A stretch of DNA of 64,000 bases from NCBI GenBank assembly GCA_902702965.1, contig CACRXP010000047.1:1027156-1091155 (forward strand), given 5' to 3'. Shown in pieces: positions 1 to 13,400 of the stretch (positions are counted from its first letter, which is position 1; each line of letters starts with the position of its first letter). Origin of the DNA: Spirometra erinaceieuropaei (lineage: Eukaryota > Platyhelminthes > Cestoda > Diphyllobothriidea > Diphyllobothriidae). Both the position numbers and the translations under genes were made by a program. Below the pieces are notes generated by a model. It ran no database searches, was not told the DNA's origin, and was given only the letters and a program-made list of their open reading frames with translations.

Positions 1-180
1 AGGCAGGCTGGCGGATTTACCTTTGCATACGAAAAATTTACCAAAGTCAAACCCCATGTTACTACGCGCGTGTGCGCCTGCACTTTGGGTTCACAGTTTT
101 TTGGGAATTAAAACAAAGATTTTAAAACCTAAAAATGGCCTTTTCAAGTATTAAATTTTAGTTCTAACTATGTACACCGT

Positions 181-235
181 GTGCTCAACAGCAGGGCGGG
201 CGCAGGGACAGTGACTTAGTTTACAATACTGGTGT
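181..235 (+). repeat. dispersed repeat family R (fragment)
   Basis: GTGCTCAACAGCAGGGCGGG and GGGACAGTGACTTAGTTTAC, the first part of the family, truncated by or joined to the foldback element that follows. Confidence 0.55.
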
Positions 236-1131
236 GTTATAATGCTATCTTCTAGCATAATCCCAAGATATTTCAGTCAGGTCAGGATGTCGGCACTTGA
301 ATATGCTTCCACTCAGCCACCTGTAAACACTAAATTTGTTAAAATGATTACTTAAGTACTGTGACTATTTCCTATCAATTTCATAGGACATATGTACAAA
401 ATGTACCTTCTTGTACATTGCGTAATAGAAGAATAGGTGTCCATAGATTTTTTAAAAAAACTTTTATTTACCGAATAGTTTTGAACCCGACCTATAGTTG
501 GACTTGCGTTTAGGGTTTCCAAACTACATGCTGCATGCTTCCTGTGTAAGGAAATTCATATATTCCTCTATATTATTAAGAAGATATCATACGGTGTTCC
601 TTAGATTTTGCAGCGGATGCAAACCATACTGCATGCCTAATGTGCAGCATTAGTGAACGGACAGATGTGATACTGCACAAATGAACATTTCAACGTCTTA
701 AATATCCCACAATTAAAAACTTTTTCCAAGACGGGATGACACCACTTCTTCATGTCTATAATTTGAAGATGTAATTTGCTACCAGATGATAGAATACCAA
801 GAGAGAATACTTTACACGCATTTCCTATAAAGGCGCTTGAATTTATAAGAACATCTAAAACCACTGGTGGGGTGTGGGAATGCATACCAGTGAGTGTAGT
901 TTTTGCAGGCAACCGAAGGAGGCGAATTCGAAAGTTGGCATACTGGCGTAACTGAAATATCTTGGGATTGTGCTGCACGACAACCAACATTACAACCCCA
1001 CCTAAGTAATCCTTTCTAGTCGAAAACACACCGCACGGACCTGCTGGTAAAACTTCACATTTGAATGTGCAGTGACTGGACGAATGTTCAGAATTTCCGT
1101 CAACATTTCATTAAATAGGTCAGCTACTGAA
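218..1131. mobile_element. foldback element, subfamily 2-like, left end truncated
   Basis: The left part shows AATCCCAAGATATTTCAG and CAGGATGTCGG; the right end AATTTCCGTCAACATTTCA then CAGCTACTGAA. A fragment of another repeat family (181-217) abuts the left side. It lies between GPATCH1 exon 13 and the window edge, so probably in the last intron. Confidence 0.72.
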
Positions 1132-1357
1132 TGCTTGTCATGGGCTAAGGACTCCGGTAGGTATAAAACAGTCGGAAACTCTGAATCACCCTATCAATTC
1201 TACTCTGGACAGCATAGCCCTTTTCGATACGCGCGTCCATTTCGTAGGACGGAGGTTCACGCGATATCAAGTCTACCTGGGTTTCTGCTCATATGACTGC
1301 GATGTCGTCGATGAATTCAAAAGAGGGCAGTGAAGTTGTACACAGTAGCACACTTAC

Positions 1358-1483
1358 CGTAGCCTGGAGGGAGGGGAGGACCTTCGCAAACTTCGTCAGC
1401 GGACGGAGAGCCGGCCGCCGTCTGCGCCACTGATTGGCCCGACCGTTGCTGAGCGACAGCAGATACCGCGAAGAGGGGAGTCT
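1358..1483 (-). CDS. GPATCH1: GPATCH1 exon 13 (last one visible)
   Basis: Phase 1 in and out, acceptor CCACTCTTCAG, donor GTAAGTGTG. It encodes TPLFAVSAVAQQRSGQ and then EVCEGPPLPPGYG, matching the family EEFGPRLPPVF block. After this the family has only a lysine-rich tail, which must be coded by one or more exons left of the window, because nothing of that kind is readable in 1-1357. Confidence 0.85.
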
Positions 1484-4400
1484 CTGAAGAGTGGAAGAGG
1501 TGCGACAAAATGAAGATCAACAAACGTGCTAGAAAGATGATACTCTCGGTGCTCAAGTCAGTTACGTGGATCAATAATGCCACGAGGAATGACTCAGAAT
1601 CCCAAAGGGGTTAGAGGCCAAATAGAAAATGACCCCTTTGCATGGATACCGCGAATACTCCGTCCGTCCGGTTTGGGGTGTGGCACCGAACCTGTGGCAC
1701 TGTCCATGATGCAAGCTAGACCACTATGCTGCCACTGAAGCGGTACAGACTTGGCTAAGATAGCCCCTAATTTATTTAAACGACGAGAAAATATATTAAC
1801 GAAGCAGTTTACGCCAGCCACACGGAACTCAGAATTGAGAGCCCGTTTGAAGTCTAACGGTCCAGGCGTTTGATGTATTAGTGCCTACCACTTTATAATA
1901 CCACTTAAGGCTTTGAGCAAAAGTGGCCGAGTTGCGAGCTGGATGTAAAATATGGGCATCAGTATTCAACTCCAAACGCAAGATTGAATTGAGCTTTGCG
2001 GTGATGAGCTTGACGGACTACACAGTGATGTCGTCTAGAATGAACAGACTAATCTAGGTGTGGAAGCAGATCGTGTTTTTGAACGGTCCCCTGTTAGCAG
2101 AGGTGACTCTATTAATTCGTCTATTGGCGCCGATCAGGACTATCAGCCTCGAGGGCATGAATTCACATATTTTGAAGCATAAACATACGGAGGAGGGAGA
2201 TACAGTAGGTGGGCTAACTCATGAAATGTCGACCGAAATTCCGAAATGCTTTTTCGTTTCAAAAAGATTAATAAAGAAGGGTTGTAAAACTAATCAGCCT
2301 GCTGCATGATTCCATAATGATTCAGTTACCTCAGGATGCCGGCTTTCAAACGAACTTCTGTCCGGCTGCAGGCAAAAACTACACTCTGTAAAAACTGACT
2401 ACTTATGTAGTATGCATTTTTTTCATTGGTTTTCGATGCCCCTAAATTTCCAATTATATATCCTCGAAAACATGCATAAAAATACTCATTCTTTCACTCA
2501 TTCGGTAGAAAATTACGTCTTATTTCAGTTTTATACTCGAAGGAAGGGAATAATATGGTTTTAAAAAAGTTTCTAATTGTGAGACTTTAATGCCGTGAAA
2601 TGACCGTCCACAAAACGTCATGTCTCAGCATTTATCACAGTGTCTTGTAAAGTTGACAATATGGACCACATCCACTGCTAAATTTTATGAACCGTATATA
2701 ATACCCCTTTATTACCGTAGAGAAATATGTGGTTTTCAGTACGCGGAAAATATACGGTTTGTAGTTTGGAAATCTTGAATCCAAGTGTAACGGTAGAGCG
2801 GGTTCAACATTATTCGGGAACTGGAAAAGTTGTTGAAAACCGAATGTTACATTTCCTTCGGGTAAAAAATTGAAAGAAGACGTAATTTTCCATCGAATGA
2901 ATAAAAGAATGAGTATTTTTATACATGTTCTCAAGGGAATACAATTGGACTTATAGGGGCATCGAAAATCGATGAGAAAAATGCATGTTACTTAAGTAGT
3001 AATTTTTGACAGAGTGTAGTTTCCGCCTGCAGCCGGAAGGAAGTTCGTTCGGAAGCCGGCATCCTGAAGTAACTGAATTATTATAGAATTATGCTTCAGG
3101 ATGATTAGTTTTACAACCCTTCTTAATAAATCTTTTCGAAACGAAAGCGCACTTCGGAATTTCGGTCGACATTTCATGCGTTAGCCCACCTACTGTATGT
3201 TGGAGTAACATGCATCTAAACGTAGTTTTGTGGACACACGCAATCACCACGCGCCCAGCAAATACACACTAAGAACGAAGAATTCCGACTAGTGGCCCTA
3301 AGATTTTAGCACATCGGCCTGGCAAATCTCTCAGTATTACCCTTACCTTCCAAAGCCCTGAAAAGGGCTTGAAACACTATTGGGTACCCTAAAATGTGCG
3401 TAGGCTGATCCAATTTAAGTCTTGACCCCAAAATGTCCTGCTCTCCTGCGGCAGTGATGGCGGATAGCTCATCACCTAGCGGAGCACTACACGTACAAGC
3501 AAACAATATCAGAAGTAGAATGACAAAGACCAGTATTATTATGCTGCATGCCTGACTGAAGAGGGTGTGAATGAGCCGGAAGTAGGTGCTGTTCCGATCT
3601 TTACTGTCCTTATCTGTCTACCTCTAATCAGGAGAGGAGAAAGATATGAATACAGTTTCAGTGCAAGGCGCTTACCCGAATCGAGTTGCGGATTAAAGAG
3701 GTGCTTAAAAATCTGGTGAACAGAAGAATCGACTGAGGGCTCCGGCTCATCAGCGGGAGCAGATTCGATAGAATGGATGGGCAGTTTGTCCTCCCTGCCT
3801 CTAAGATCGCGATCCAGCTCGAGGGAATGCACTTCCTGATGAATTCCCGAGTGGGGTGACGACGGTGGCTGTTCTGGCTCCGTTGCTGGATCCTCGGTAT
3901 CCGAGGGCTCGAGTTCCTCATCAGACGCGAAGATCGACTTGAAAAGATCCATAGACGGCTCCTCCTCTTCGGTGGTGGCATTCGTCCAAGCCCTCACAGG
4001 ATTGGCCAACGGAAATGACGGAGGTGGTCTTGCCGGGCCAACAATGGGTTGAACTGCCGCCTCCTAAAAGTGCAGAACAGATGGGGGACGTGCGTAAGTT
4101 ACTAAAAATGCGGTCCGTGAAAAGAGGTGACTGGGACGGTACTAGCAGACAAGAAACCACCTAACATTTGAATGCAGTTACAACGAGGTTACTGCTCGTT
4201 AAACTAGAAAATTTGCTTGGCCCAAAATAAAATGGACGCGAAATTCCGAGTTTCAGGCGTATGAAGAAAACGACTGGTCGAGTACCGGAAGTTTAGTTGT
4301 TGTTCTAAGCTTCTGAACTCGTGCAGGAGTCCATCGTTGGAGATGGTAGCAACAACGGAACGAGCGACAATTATAGGGGGTGGCATTCTTTGCCATACAT

Positions 4401-7400
4401 TAAGCGACCAAGCGCATTGCTACGGAGCTAGGTGTTGGAATTGCACACCGCCCCAGAGCCATCATGCGCAATAGAGTCATGAAAATCAAAGGCCGGTTAA
4501 AATCTGGGGTAGTGTATCGCATCCCGTGTCAAAATTGTCCTTGCAACTATACAGGTCAGACTGGACGCGTGCCCGAAACGCGCATACACGAACATAAACT
4601 GGTTATGCGACGAGGCGACGCATTATCACAAGTGGCCGCCCACACCTACGAAACGGGTCACGAGTTTAACTTCGCAGCTAAAAAGATAATCGGCCAGGCA
4701 GGAAACAAAACAGGTTGAAGCCTGGGCCTCGGATGAGGACTCAGTCAACAGATTTATCGATCTGGCGCCGGCATACAGGGCCCTGCGTAATCACTTCCAG
4801 TCTTGCGTCACCGATAGATGATTGTTGCTTGCTCTCCCGTTGCTACTATCTCTGACGATGGACTCCTGAACGATTTCAAAAGCTCAGAACAATCAATAGA
4901 CTTTTTCGGTGCTCGACAAGTCTTTTTCTTTGCAGAATAAAATGTCAACTGCGCAATTTATGCAAATAATACCACTGTTTTCCGTGATGTGACAGAGTAT
5001 AGAATGCAAAATTTCCACAAGAAAATAGTGCAGAAGGCAATAGGACACCAAAATTACCAGACAAAACTAACTGAAGGTAATACGGAATTCGTTTTAGGGA
5101 AACACAGATACTTTGCTACCCTTGAGGATATGTGGTCCATTTCTAATGGCATATAAAACTTGCGAATTCGGGGATAAAAATCGAACAAATTTTTGCCAAT
5201 TAAAGGAAACCTTACTCTGCCGAGATCTTTACAAATGCTAGTGCCTAGTCAACCCCAGGCACGAAGCGGTTGTAATCTGAAGGCATCGCTACCCCTAAGA
5301 CTACGTTTAACGTTATTTTTCCATCGATTAAATGCTTAGATGGAATTATTTTTAGAACTCTCACGAAAGAAAAAACCGCAAGATTTACTTCAAAGAGGCA
5401 AAAACTATGCCAACGTGTTTCATGATTTGATAAGAGGTTGAGGTGCCCACTTATTCTCTGAGCTAAGGCCTCCTCAGTCAGCCACCACCAGGATGATGTT
5501 CACATTGTCACGGAAAATAGCTTACTGGTCAGGCGCAGGGGGGCGACAACGGAAGCCACATAGAGGAGTTTCACACTTACTTCCCACCACACTTCTACCT
5601 CAGTTATTTAAAGCCAAGAAGCCCTGATTCCTCTGATCGGCGACTGCATTTCCCAATCTTGGAACGCAGACTGTTCGGTGAGCGGGGGGGGGGGAGCGGT
5701 CGCGCCGCATCATGAATAGCAAGGCCCATGTTAGTTGGCTTATCGTAATCTAGGTTGACCCACCGACAGTTCGACCGTCGACTTCGACGATGTCCACCGC
5801 GTGCTCCACAGCAAGGTGAGAACAGGGACGGTGACTTGAGCGTAAATTAGTTTATAGTGATAGTGGACTTGCGCAGCGTCCGCCGCACTCTCTCCTCCTC
5901 CTCCCTCACCTGGGTCCGGTGTCAAGACAAAGTCAAGAAGACCAGAGGCGGGGATGGCGCAGGTGGATGGCACGGTTGTGCCCGCACTTTGGCGCTTCAC
6001 TCCACACCCTCTGCTCCACACAACAAATGATCAAGTTTTTGATCAACAGGTACAACTATGGGGACAGGGATACCCGTGTGCACGACGACTGTCGGCAACC
6101 GGGTCTGCCACCGCACCCTCCCTCCCCCAAAATGTTGGCACTTGTTATGGTGCGCAATCCGATAACGCCTGTCAGATTCCGACATGGCACCCATATTGGT
6201 TCAGCGCATCTAGCACGTGGTCCGTTTGGGGAAGGCACAGTTGACCCACCACTGACCCAAGGTCGTAAGTGGTGTGCGGACCGTTGTAGCCTCTAATCCG
6301 ATGACAGTGGTCCGACAGAAAAAAATGTGAAGACGACTTGAAATTAGCGTGCAAACACCAGTTGATCTGGGATAAAACCCATGTTTGCGCGCACATTCGA
6401 CCGTCTACCGATTGTTTGACAGCATGGGGGTGCAGGACGGTGACTTGCCCGTGAATTGGTTTACAGTGTTGGCAGACTTCCGCAGCATCCGCTACACTCT
6501 CCTGTTCATCATTCACCTTAATCCGATGGCACGATAATGTCAAGACGACCAGAGGTGAGCTCGCGCGCGGTGACTGACAAAGCTAAACAGCCCGTCTACG
6601 CGTGCCACACACGACCTGGACAGTGGGAGTGATATGGAGGCCACATCCACATGGGGGCCACTGAGTCTGACTCTCACTCCTCGAGCCAGTCGGCCCACAT
6701 ACACACACTGCGCCGGCCACGAGGACCAAACTATCCCGTCAAGTCGCAGCCCTCCAAGCCATGAATTTTAGTACATGTCGATAATTTCAAGGCGAGCAGA
6801 CTTCATAGTGATGAATGAGGATGCACATGCAAAGGACGCATGCGAATGTAACTGACAATATGGTGGGCCGAAACCAAATCGAAGTGTTTATTCGAAGCGG
6901 GCAACAAAATGCTCTGGGGTTGTCGGGAAAAGCTCGTTGGACATCAAACACGACGGTACGCTGAGAGGACGGCAGGGTAGAGGGAACTAGAGAACCGGAC
7001 GCATTTGGACGGTTAGAGAAAGCCAACACTGTCCTAGTGATGAGCTGCTTTACGCTGACCTTCAACAAGAAGGATTTCTAATTATTTCACAATTATCCCC
7101 ACGAACAAGCCTGCCAACAATGAACTCAATCCTCCCACCTTCCAGGAATTTTTAAACACAACTCAGTTTCCACATCAAGTCCAACTCTTGCAGAAGAAAG
7201 GCAATGACGATAGGCGATGATAGCAACTCGTAAGAACAGCCAATTAAATTGGGAATTCAAAGAGCCAAAAGGAGTTTACCACGACATGGAGTAGAACTAC
7301 CCACCCCGAGGTTTCTACCGGGTTTGAATTCGCCCCCCAAGCTCCCCATTAGCCGTAGTCTGTTCGAAGAAACTTTGCAGTCGTGTGCAATCAAAACCTA

Positions 7401-10400
7401 TAAGAAATATCTGCGACAAAAATTTTAAGTGGCTAGATAATGAGTCGCGAGATTGGGAGTTATGAAAGCCTTTTCCTCATACGAAATTTTGCTCCATCTA
7501 AAATTCCAGCCTCACGTTCATTTACCAAAGTAATCTACCAGAGTTGGCCTGATAGCCTACCAAGGTTCTTTAATAAGTGCATTCTACACAGACCGGCATC
7601 ATGGCAAAACATAAGAGGGTGCGGTCAGAAGTCTCCCGACCTCCATCCCCCCCCCCGTCCAGTTTACCTCTTTGACTGTAGCTGTGGTGGTGGATGGCGG
7701 AGGAGGAACCTCAGCGACTTCCGCGGACACAGACAGGGCCAGATCTCCCCGCCGAGACTCGGCCGCTGCAAAGAGGGCGTCAAATATGGTGCCAGAAGCG
7801 TCCGCCCGACGGGCCTGTTGGGGAGCCAAGAGTTTTGGCAGGTCCTGTTCTCCGACAACCGACTTCTCCTCCTCCGGCTCCAGCTCCTCGTCCTCCTCGG
7901 AACTTCCAGATTGTTCGCCCTCAAGGCCAGCGGCTTTGGCATTGACATCAAGGATGTGGAAGAGACTGAAACTGTCCGTGCTACCCTCAAGACGCCTACG
8001 TCGAAGTCGTGGAACGCGATGGAATCGTCGCTCCTCGGGGCAGCCAACAAATGTGGAGCTAAAGGTCAGTGGACAACGCAGTGGCTTGGATGAGCAGTCA
8101 GCAGAGCAAAGAAAAGGCCTAGTAGGCTAGAATAATTATCCGGTCTGCCCTACGCTCGGATATATTATATCCGAGAGCGCAGGAGGCCACTGAACCGACG
8201 ACAAGAAAGAGGTGACCAATCCCAAAGATTATTAGAAAAGACAACTCCCGAAAAGTAGCAAAATGTGGGGGAAGCCTAGGGGCTGATGTACTAAATACCC
8301 AAAACGGTAACGTGTCTGGAGTTAATATATTAAGCCGGAAATACGATGAGTCAATTATCCTGATGATTATAACTCCACGTTGGAAATAACCACCCGCAAT
8401 ATGGTAGGTCAGAGAGCTCACATTGTCGCGAAGGACAAACGCCATCACCGTGCCGGGGAGCCATTGTGGGCCAGGCAGCACGAACCAGACCTAGCCAAGG
8501 ACGCAACCCTCCCCCCTCTCACGGTATAACGGTACAAATGTTCACACGTTGCTGTTCTCTGACGGTCTTTGACGACGAACTCCTGTGCGAGTTCGGAAGC
8601 TAAGACCAATAAAGCTACCGTTCCAGTGATCGTGCCTTCATCTTCTTTTACCTAACGATATGGCAGATCAAAGGACTGGAAAGAGAAACCGTCGAATGGA
8701 CGGAGACGACAGACAACAGTGTTTCGCAAACGTTTTGGGGGCTCCATACCCCCTGCTGTTGGTGGGACGACCACATACAAAAACTATTTCAGATTCATCT
8801 GCCTTTGTCGGTCTAAAACCGATGTCAGGAGAAGTTTTTAAAACGACCAGTCGTTTAACCTAATAACAAGTCTGAATTTCAGTGTAATACTTACTCAGGA
8901 TAGGGGTTGGGAACGTTGACACGTTTGCAAAGTAGTGCGGCCGGATGCCACGTCAGTTTGCGACGTGTGAGCACACCGTAGGAGTCGTTCGCTGCGGCGT
9001 TGTCGCGGGGATCAGTCATGTCAAGGGCCTTAAGATAAAAAAAGAACGTGAAGGAATGCCTGCCAATCACTGCAAAACCAGAAAGAAGCTTCCTGGCTTT
9101 TTTCCTCGGCTGGTCGGGAGGATCCCATGCAAACCGACCGCCTTGACACGAACAGGTAAATTCTCTGAAGCTTAAATTTGTGCAAGGCATTAACAAATGG
9201 TCCTCATTGGAGACGCTGCCGACAGCCACCACTGCGACGCCTGGCACCCTCGGTTAGTGTCCCGCTGCGTCAAGGTCATTCACCTGTCCAGTGAGCGGTG
9301 CCGGACACACCGACCAGTCCGACCGATTTCAGCTTGGACACACGTGTGTCACAACCGCCCACGCGTCGCTTGAACGCGCCGCTCTCCAGCTAAAGCGACA
9401 CACACACCAAGTTGGACAACATTTGAGCCTTTTTCAAGAACCTATTAGAGCAGCCGGCACCACTTGTCTCCATCTCTCTCAGGCATGACTTAACACCGTC
9501 GGCACAGGCAGCCACTTCGCGCCAGCAGCCACTTCTGCGCGAGACGGCAATTAGGAGTTCTGTACACAATAAAGCCCTCCTTCTGGTGCCTTCTCCTGCT
9601 AATCGGGACTTGGCCTGATGATTGTGACGCTCTGAGTACTCTCACTGCGTAGATGTTGCAAAGTTAACAGTTCGCAAGGCAGCTGAGCGAACTCTCGGAT
9701 CCAAGCAGCGGCGCCTCCGTGAATGAAACCGTCTGAAGACCTTACAGATGTCTACCCAGACGTCTCGAGTTAGATCCCGCAATGATGCCTCCTCCTACCA
9801 ATTCTAGAAGACAACGGAAAAGTTGGCTAGAGAAGACCGTATAAACTGTAGGGCTGGAATGGTGACCTCCATGAAGCAAACCTCAGACGTCGGTACCCCT
9901 GCAAAACTGTGCGAAATAATTCGCCAGATTAGTGGTGGGTCGTTTCCACTGAGTGATTCGGTTGGTGACGCGAGCTGCGATCAAATGCCAGCAATTTGGG
10001 CGGGGTCGAGGGCAAACATGATCACTTCGAGTACGTTTTAGGCCTCGATGGCCAACTCATTACCCCTCTTTCCTCCAACCCCTCTCCCCCGGCGTGCGCA
10101 GCGAGGTGTGAGTTCCGATGCAGACGGCAGACTGCGCAACAAGACGTCCGAAGTACGCTATTAACGTTGAAGTCTATAAGATTCATGTCGATACTTAGGT
10201 GCCCTGGCATGTCAATGAGAAGAGTAATTATGACCTCGTCTTCAGATTCGTTGTTCTTCCCAGTTTTCGAAATCGTTAGAAAGTGTGCATCGGTCCAAGG
10301 ACATATCTCCGGGCGTCCATACGGTCAGACTCCTTATATGGTTGTTGATGATGGGCAACTACAGTCAGTTGACCACCGCTGGCTGAGAAACATCCTTCGA

Positions 10401-13400
10401 ATGTGGTACATCGATTTGGTCCCGAGCGAGACAGTTTACACTCTCAGAGATAAAAACAGTACTGATACCACATGCCACCAAAGCAGGACAATCGAGGTAA
10501 TTTGGGCGCTTTTTTCGCTGTCCGCCCTATAAGTTCTGTATTACTGTTCTTGATCCGACAAGTCTGCCCATCTGGAGGGGTCAGATCAAAACCTGGATCA
10601 ATAAAGTCCGCCATGGAGATGGATCTTGGACACCCAATATTCGGTCTCTGACGCCGGTAGAGGAAAATGGTCGAGTTCTCCATATCCCCCATAGCAGATC
10701 GTAAACGTGTGGGGAGACATAGTCCGTGGCTTCATCGAGGCCGGCCGGACCAGACATGATCAGAGTCGTACCAAGCAGAAGTAAGATTAAATCGGGTCCA
10801 ATGCCGTACTCAACCACAAGTCTGGCTCCGATGCCTATAGTCCAAGTTGCCACATCGATCGTCTCACAAAAGTGGTCGATTAACAATAAGTAGTGGCTAT
10901 TGAGAAATAACCAGATGGAGGAGAACGAGAAGGAGATAATGGTGATAATCGCTGCCCGAATGAGGGTTAGCCCCCTGCCAAGTCAACCTGTACGGGTTCC
11001 CAGAACAAACAGTCCGCCTTAACCTATTTCGACCAACGGGTGGATTGGCCTTCAAATGTGAATCAGTGACCGTAGTGTCCGACTATCTTAATTTGTAGTT
11101 GGTTGCAGACTTTCCCGGGAAGGGATGGCGTGGAAGACAGAGGTCAAGCATACGTACAACGGTGGCTACCGAATGTCATCCTTGGAACAGGATGATTGGC
11201 AACGATTCTTACAATGGTAGGGGATGCTCACCGGTCGTTCTTACAGAACTCACTTGTTCCGTTGTGCCTTACGGGCTCCCTCTCGAGCCAAACCAGCAGC
11301 CGCATAGCGGATCATGATATAGGCAGGATAGCAATAATAACTAAGAGAGAGAGAGTACCCGTAAGGCACAACAGAACGAGTGAGCTCCGTGAGAACGATC
11401 GGTGAGCGCCCCCTACCATTGTATAGTCCCGATCGAAACCGACAGGGTAACGGGCTCGTGGTCCAGTGGTTAGAGACGTAGACCTCTAACTAACAGGTCG
11501 CGAGTTCGAGCCTCGGGTGTTCCACACTTCGGGGTTGAGTATACCAGTCTCCCTGGTCTAAGTCGGTAATGTTATCCAACTATTCTTAAGTCCGCGAGAT
11601 TGCGTCCCTACATACCGAAGTCTAGTTGCAAAAGCCACATTTCACTATTAACTGTTGCTAACTACATTTCAAAATACCAGCCCAGTCATGATCGGACCTG
11701 AAATCAGAAACAACGGAAAACCCCCTAACTAGTCAATAAGAGCACTTGGATCAATGATATCATCATCTTACCATCCAAACCACCTTCAAATCCACAACAT
11801 AGGACTAGCTAAAGGTCAAAAAGTGCGATGAACTCAAATCTGCTACTAACCTCAATTTCCTTGCGATTTTGGTTTTCCTGAGCTTCAGTGAGCTCTGCGC
11901 TAATGTCCCGCATACCGGCCGAGCGGAATCGGGATTTAAGAAGGTTGGAGACCAACTTCTGTTTGGCGGGATCCAAAAGTCCAGCACTTAATGGTTGTTG
12001 GTTGCTCTGAGGTTCTGTCCCTGTGGAAGTTGTAGTGGGTTGAGTGGGGTTGGGCGGCGGCGGCGGCGGTGTCTGTGAGTAGGTTTCATTAATCTTCAGG
12101 AGGGCACTGAATGCTTCGCTCTCAAGAACGCTCTGTTCGGGGGAGAGGCCGGGCTGGTCCTCAGCACATTTTCTGTAGGCATTCTCATCTAAAGGTCGAT
12201 GAAGGAAAATAGGAGATGAGCAGATGGGAGCAATTGTGACGAGGCTAGTCGCCCATCTACAACAACGGTGAATAGAACGGCTGCTGGTTGAGCTCGAGAG
12301 AGAGCCCTTAAGGCACAACGGAACGAGCGAGTTTCGGAAGAACGATCGATGAGCGTCCCCTACCATTGTATATTCCCGATCGAAAACCGACAGGGCAACG
12401 GGCTCGTGGCCCCGTGGGTAGAGGCGTGGACTTCTAAACCAACAGGTCGCGAGTTCGAGTCTCGGGCGTTCCACACTTCGAGCTTGGGTATAGCTGGCTG
12501 ACGACGGCTAATAAGCCAGAAGTGGCCATTCCAGTCTCCCTTGTCTTTGTCGGTAATACCATTCTGCCTATATATCATGCGCCGCTGTGCGGCTGTTGGT
12601 TGGGCTCGAGAGAGAGAGCCCTTAAGGCACAACGGAACGAGTGAGTTCAGTATGAACGATCGGTGAGCGCCCCCCTACCATTACATATGTATATATACTC
12701 TGTGATTGTTTTTAATGGAAGGGCACCGACCAAGGGTGGAAGGGATCAGATAGCACAGCAGGCTAGTAGAAAGAAATGGTGCTCACGAGTGAAGCCCCGG
12801 CGACGTAAGATTTGGTAGGCATCAAAGCGAGCTTGCTTGGCGGGATCCGCAATGAAAGGTTTGAGCAGTTGGGGAGTTGTGGAGGCAACCGCGGTGGTGG
12901 GCGCTGTAAAGGCCGTCGTCCTGGTGACAGAGACCGGCGGTGTGAATTGTTTCGGAGTTAAGACCGAGTTCTGATCACCTGTCCTCCCGATTGCATGAAG
13001 GACTGAAAGAAAGCGATAAGTACAGGATCGGAAAGTAAGGTCTATTGAAATCGAGTTGAGAACTAAGGTTAACGCAGGAATTGACGCCTACTGATACAGA
13101 CAAGGTTGCTCTAAAGGCAAGATCAAAGCTCTTTGTACTTTATAATCGAATACAGATCAACATAAAACAACATGTATTCACTGAATCGATGGATATTATC
13201 CCAAACGCCGGAGGGATAGGGTAGAATTTCCATCAATTGCTTATTTGTCGATATCAGCTAGAAATAGCCTCGCCTCGATACGGGGATAACTCAAACCTTG
13301 ACCTTTGTTCAAGTGGTCAATGAGTTTAACACTCAAGCGAACCGGCTACTGTCTCACACGCCGCTGACCGCGATCTGGAATATTCACTAATTGTTTTAAT

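Noticed and set aside
7440..8130. Long plus-strand frames of 217 and 152 codons
   Set aside because: They are antisense shadows of GPATCH1 exon 11; the minus reading matches the family and has splice borders, while the plus readings are low-complexity Arg/Ser/Pro sequence.
11455..11525. Possible functional tRNA gene
   Set aside because: The A and B boxes are present, but the same sequence with flanking segments recurs at 12400 and elsewhere, so it is a SINE head and not a tRNA gene.
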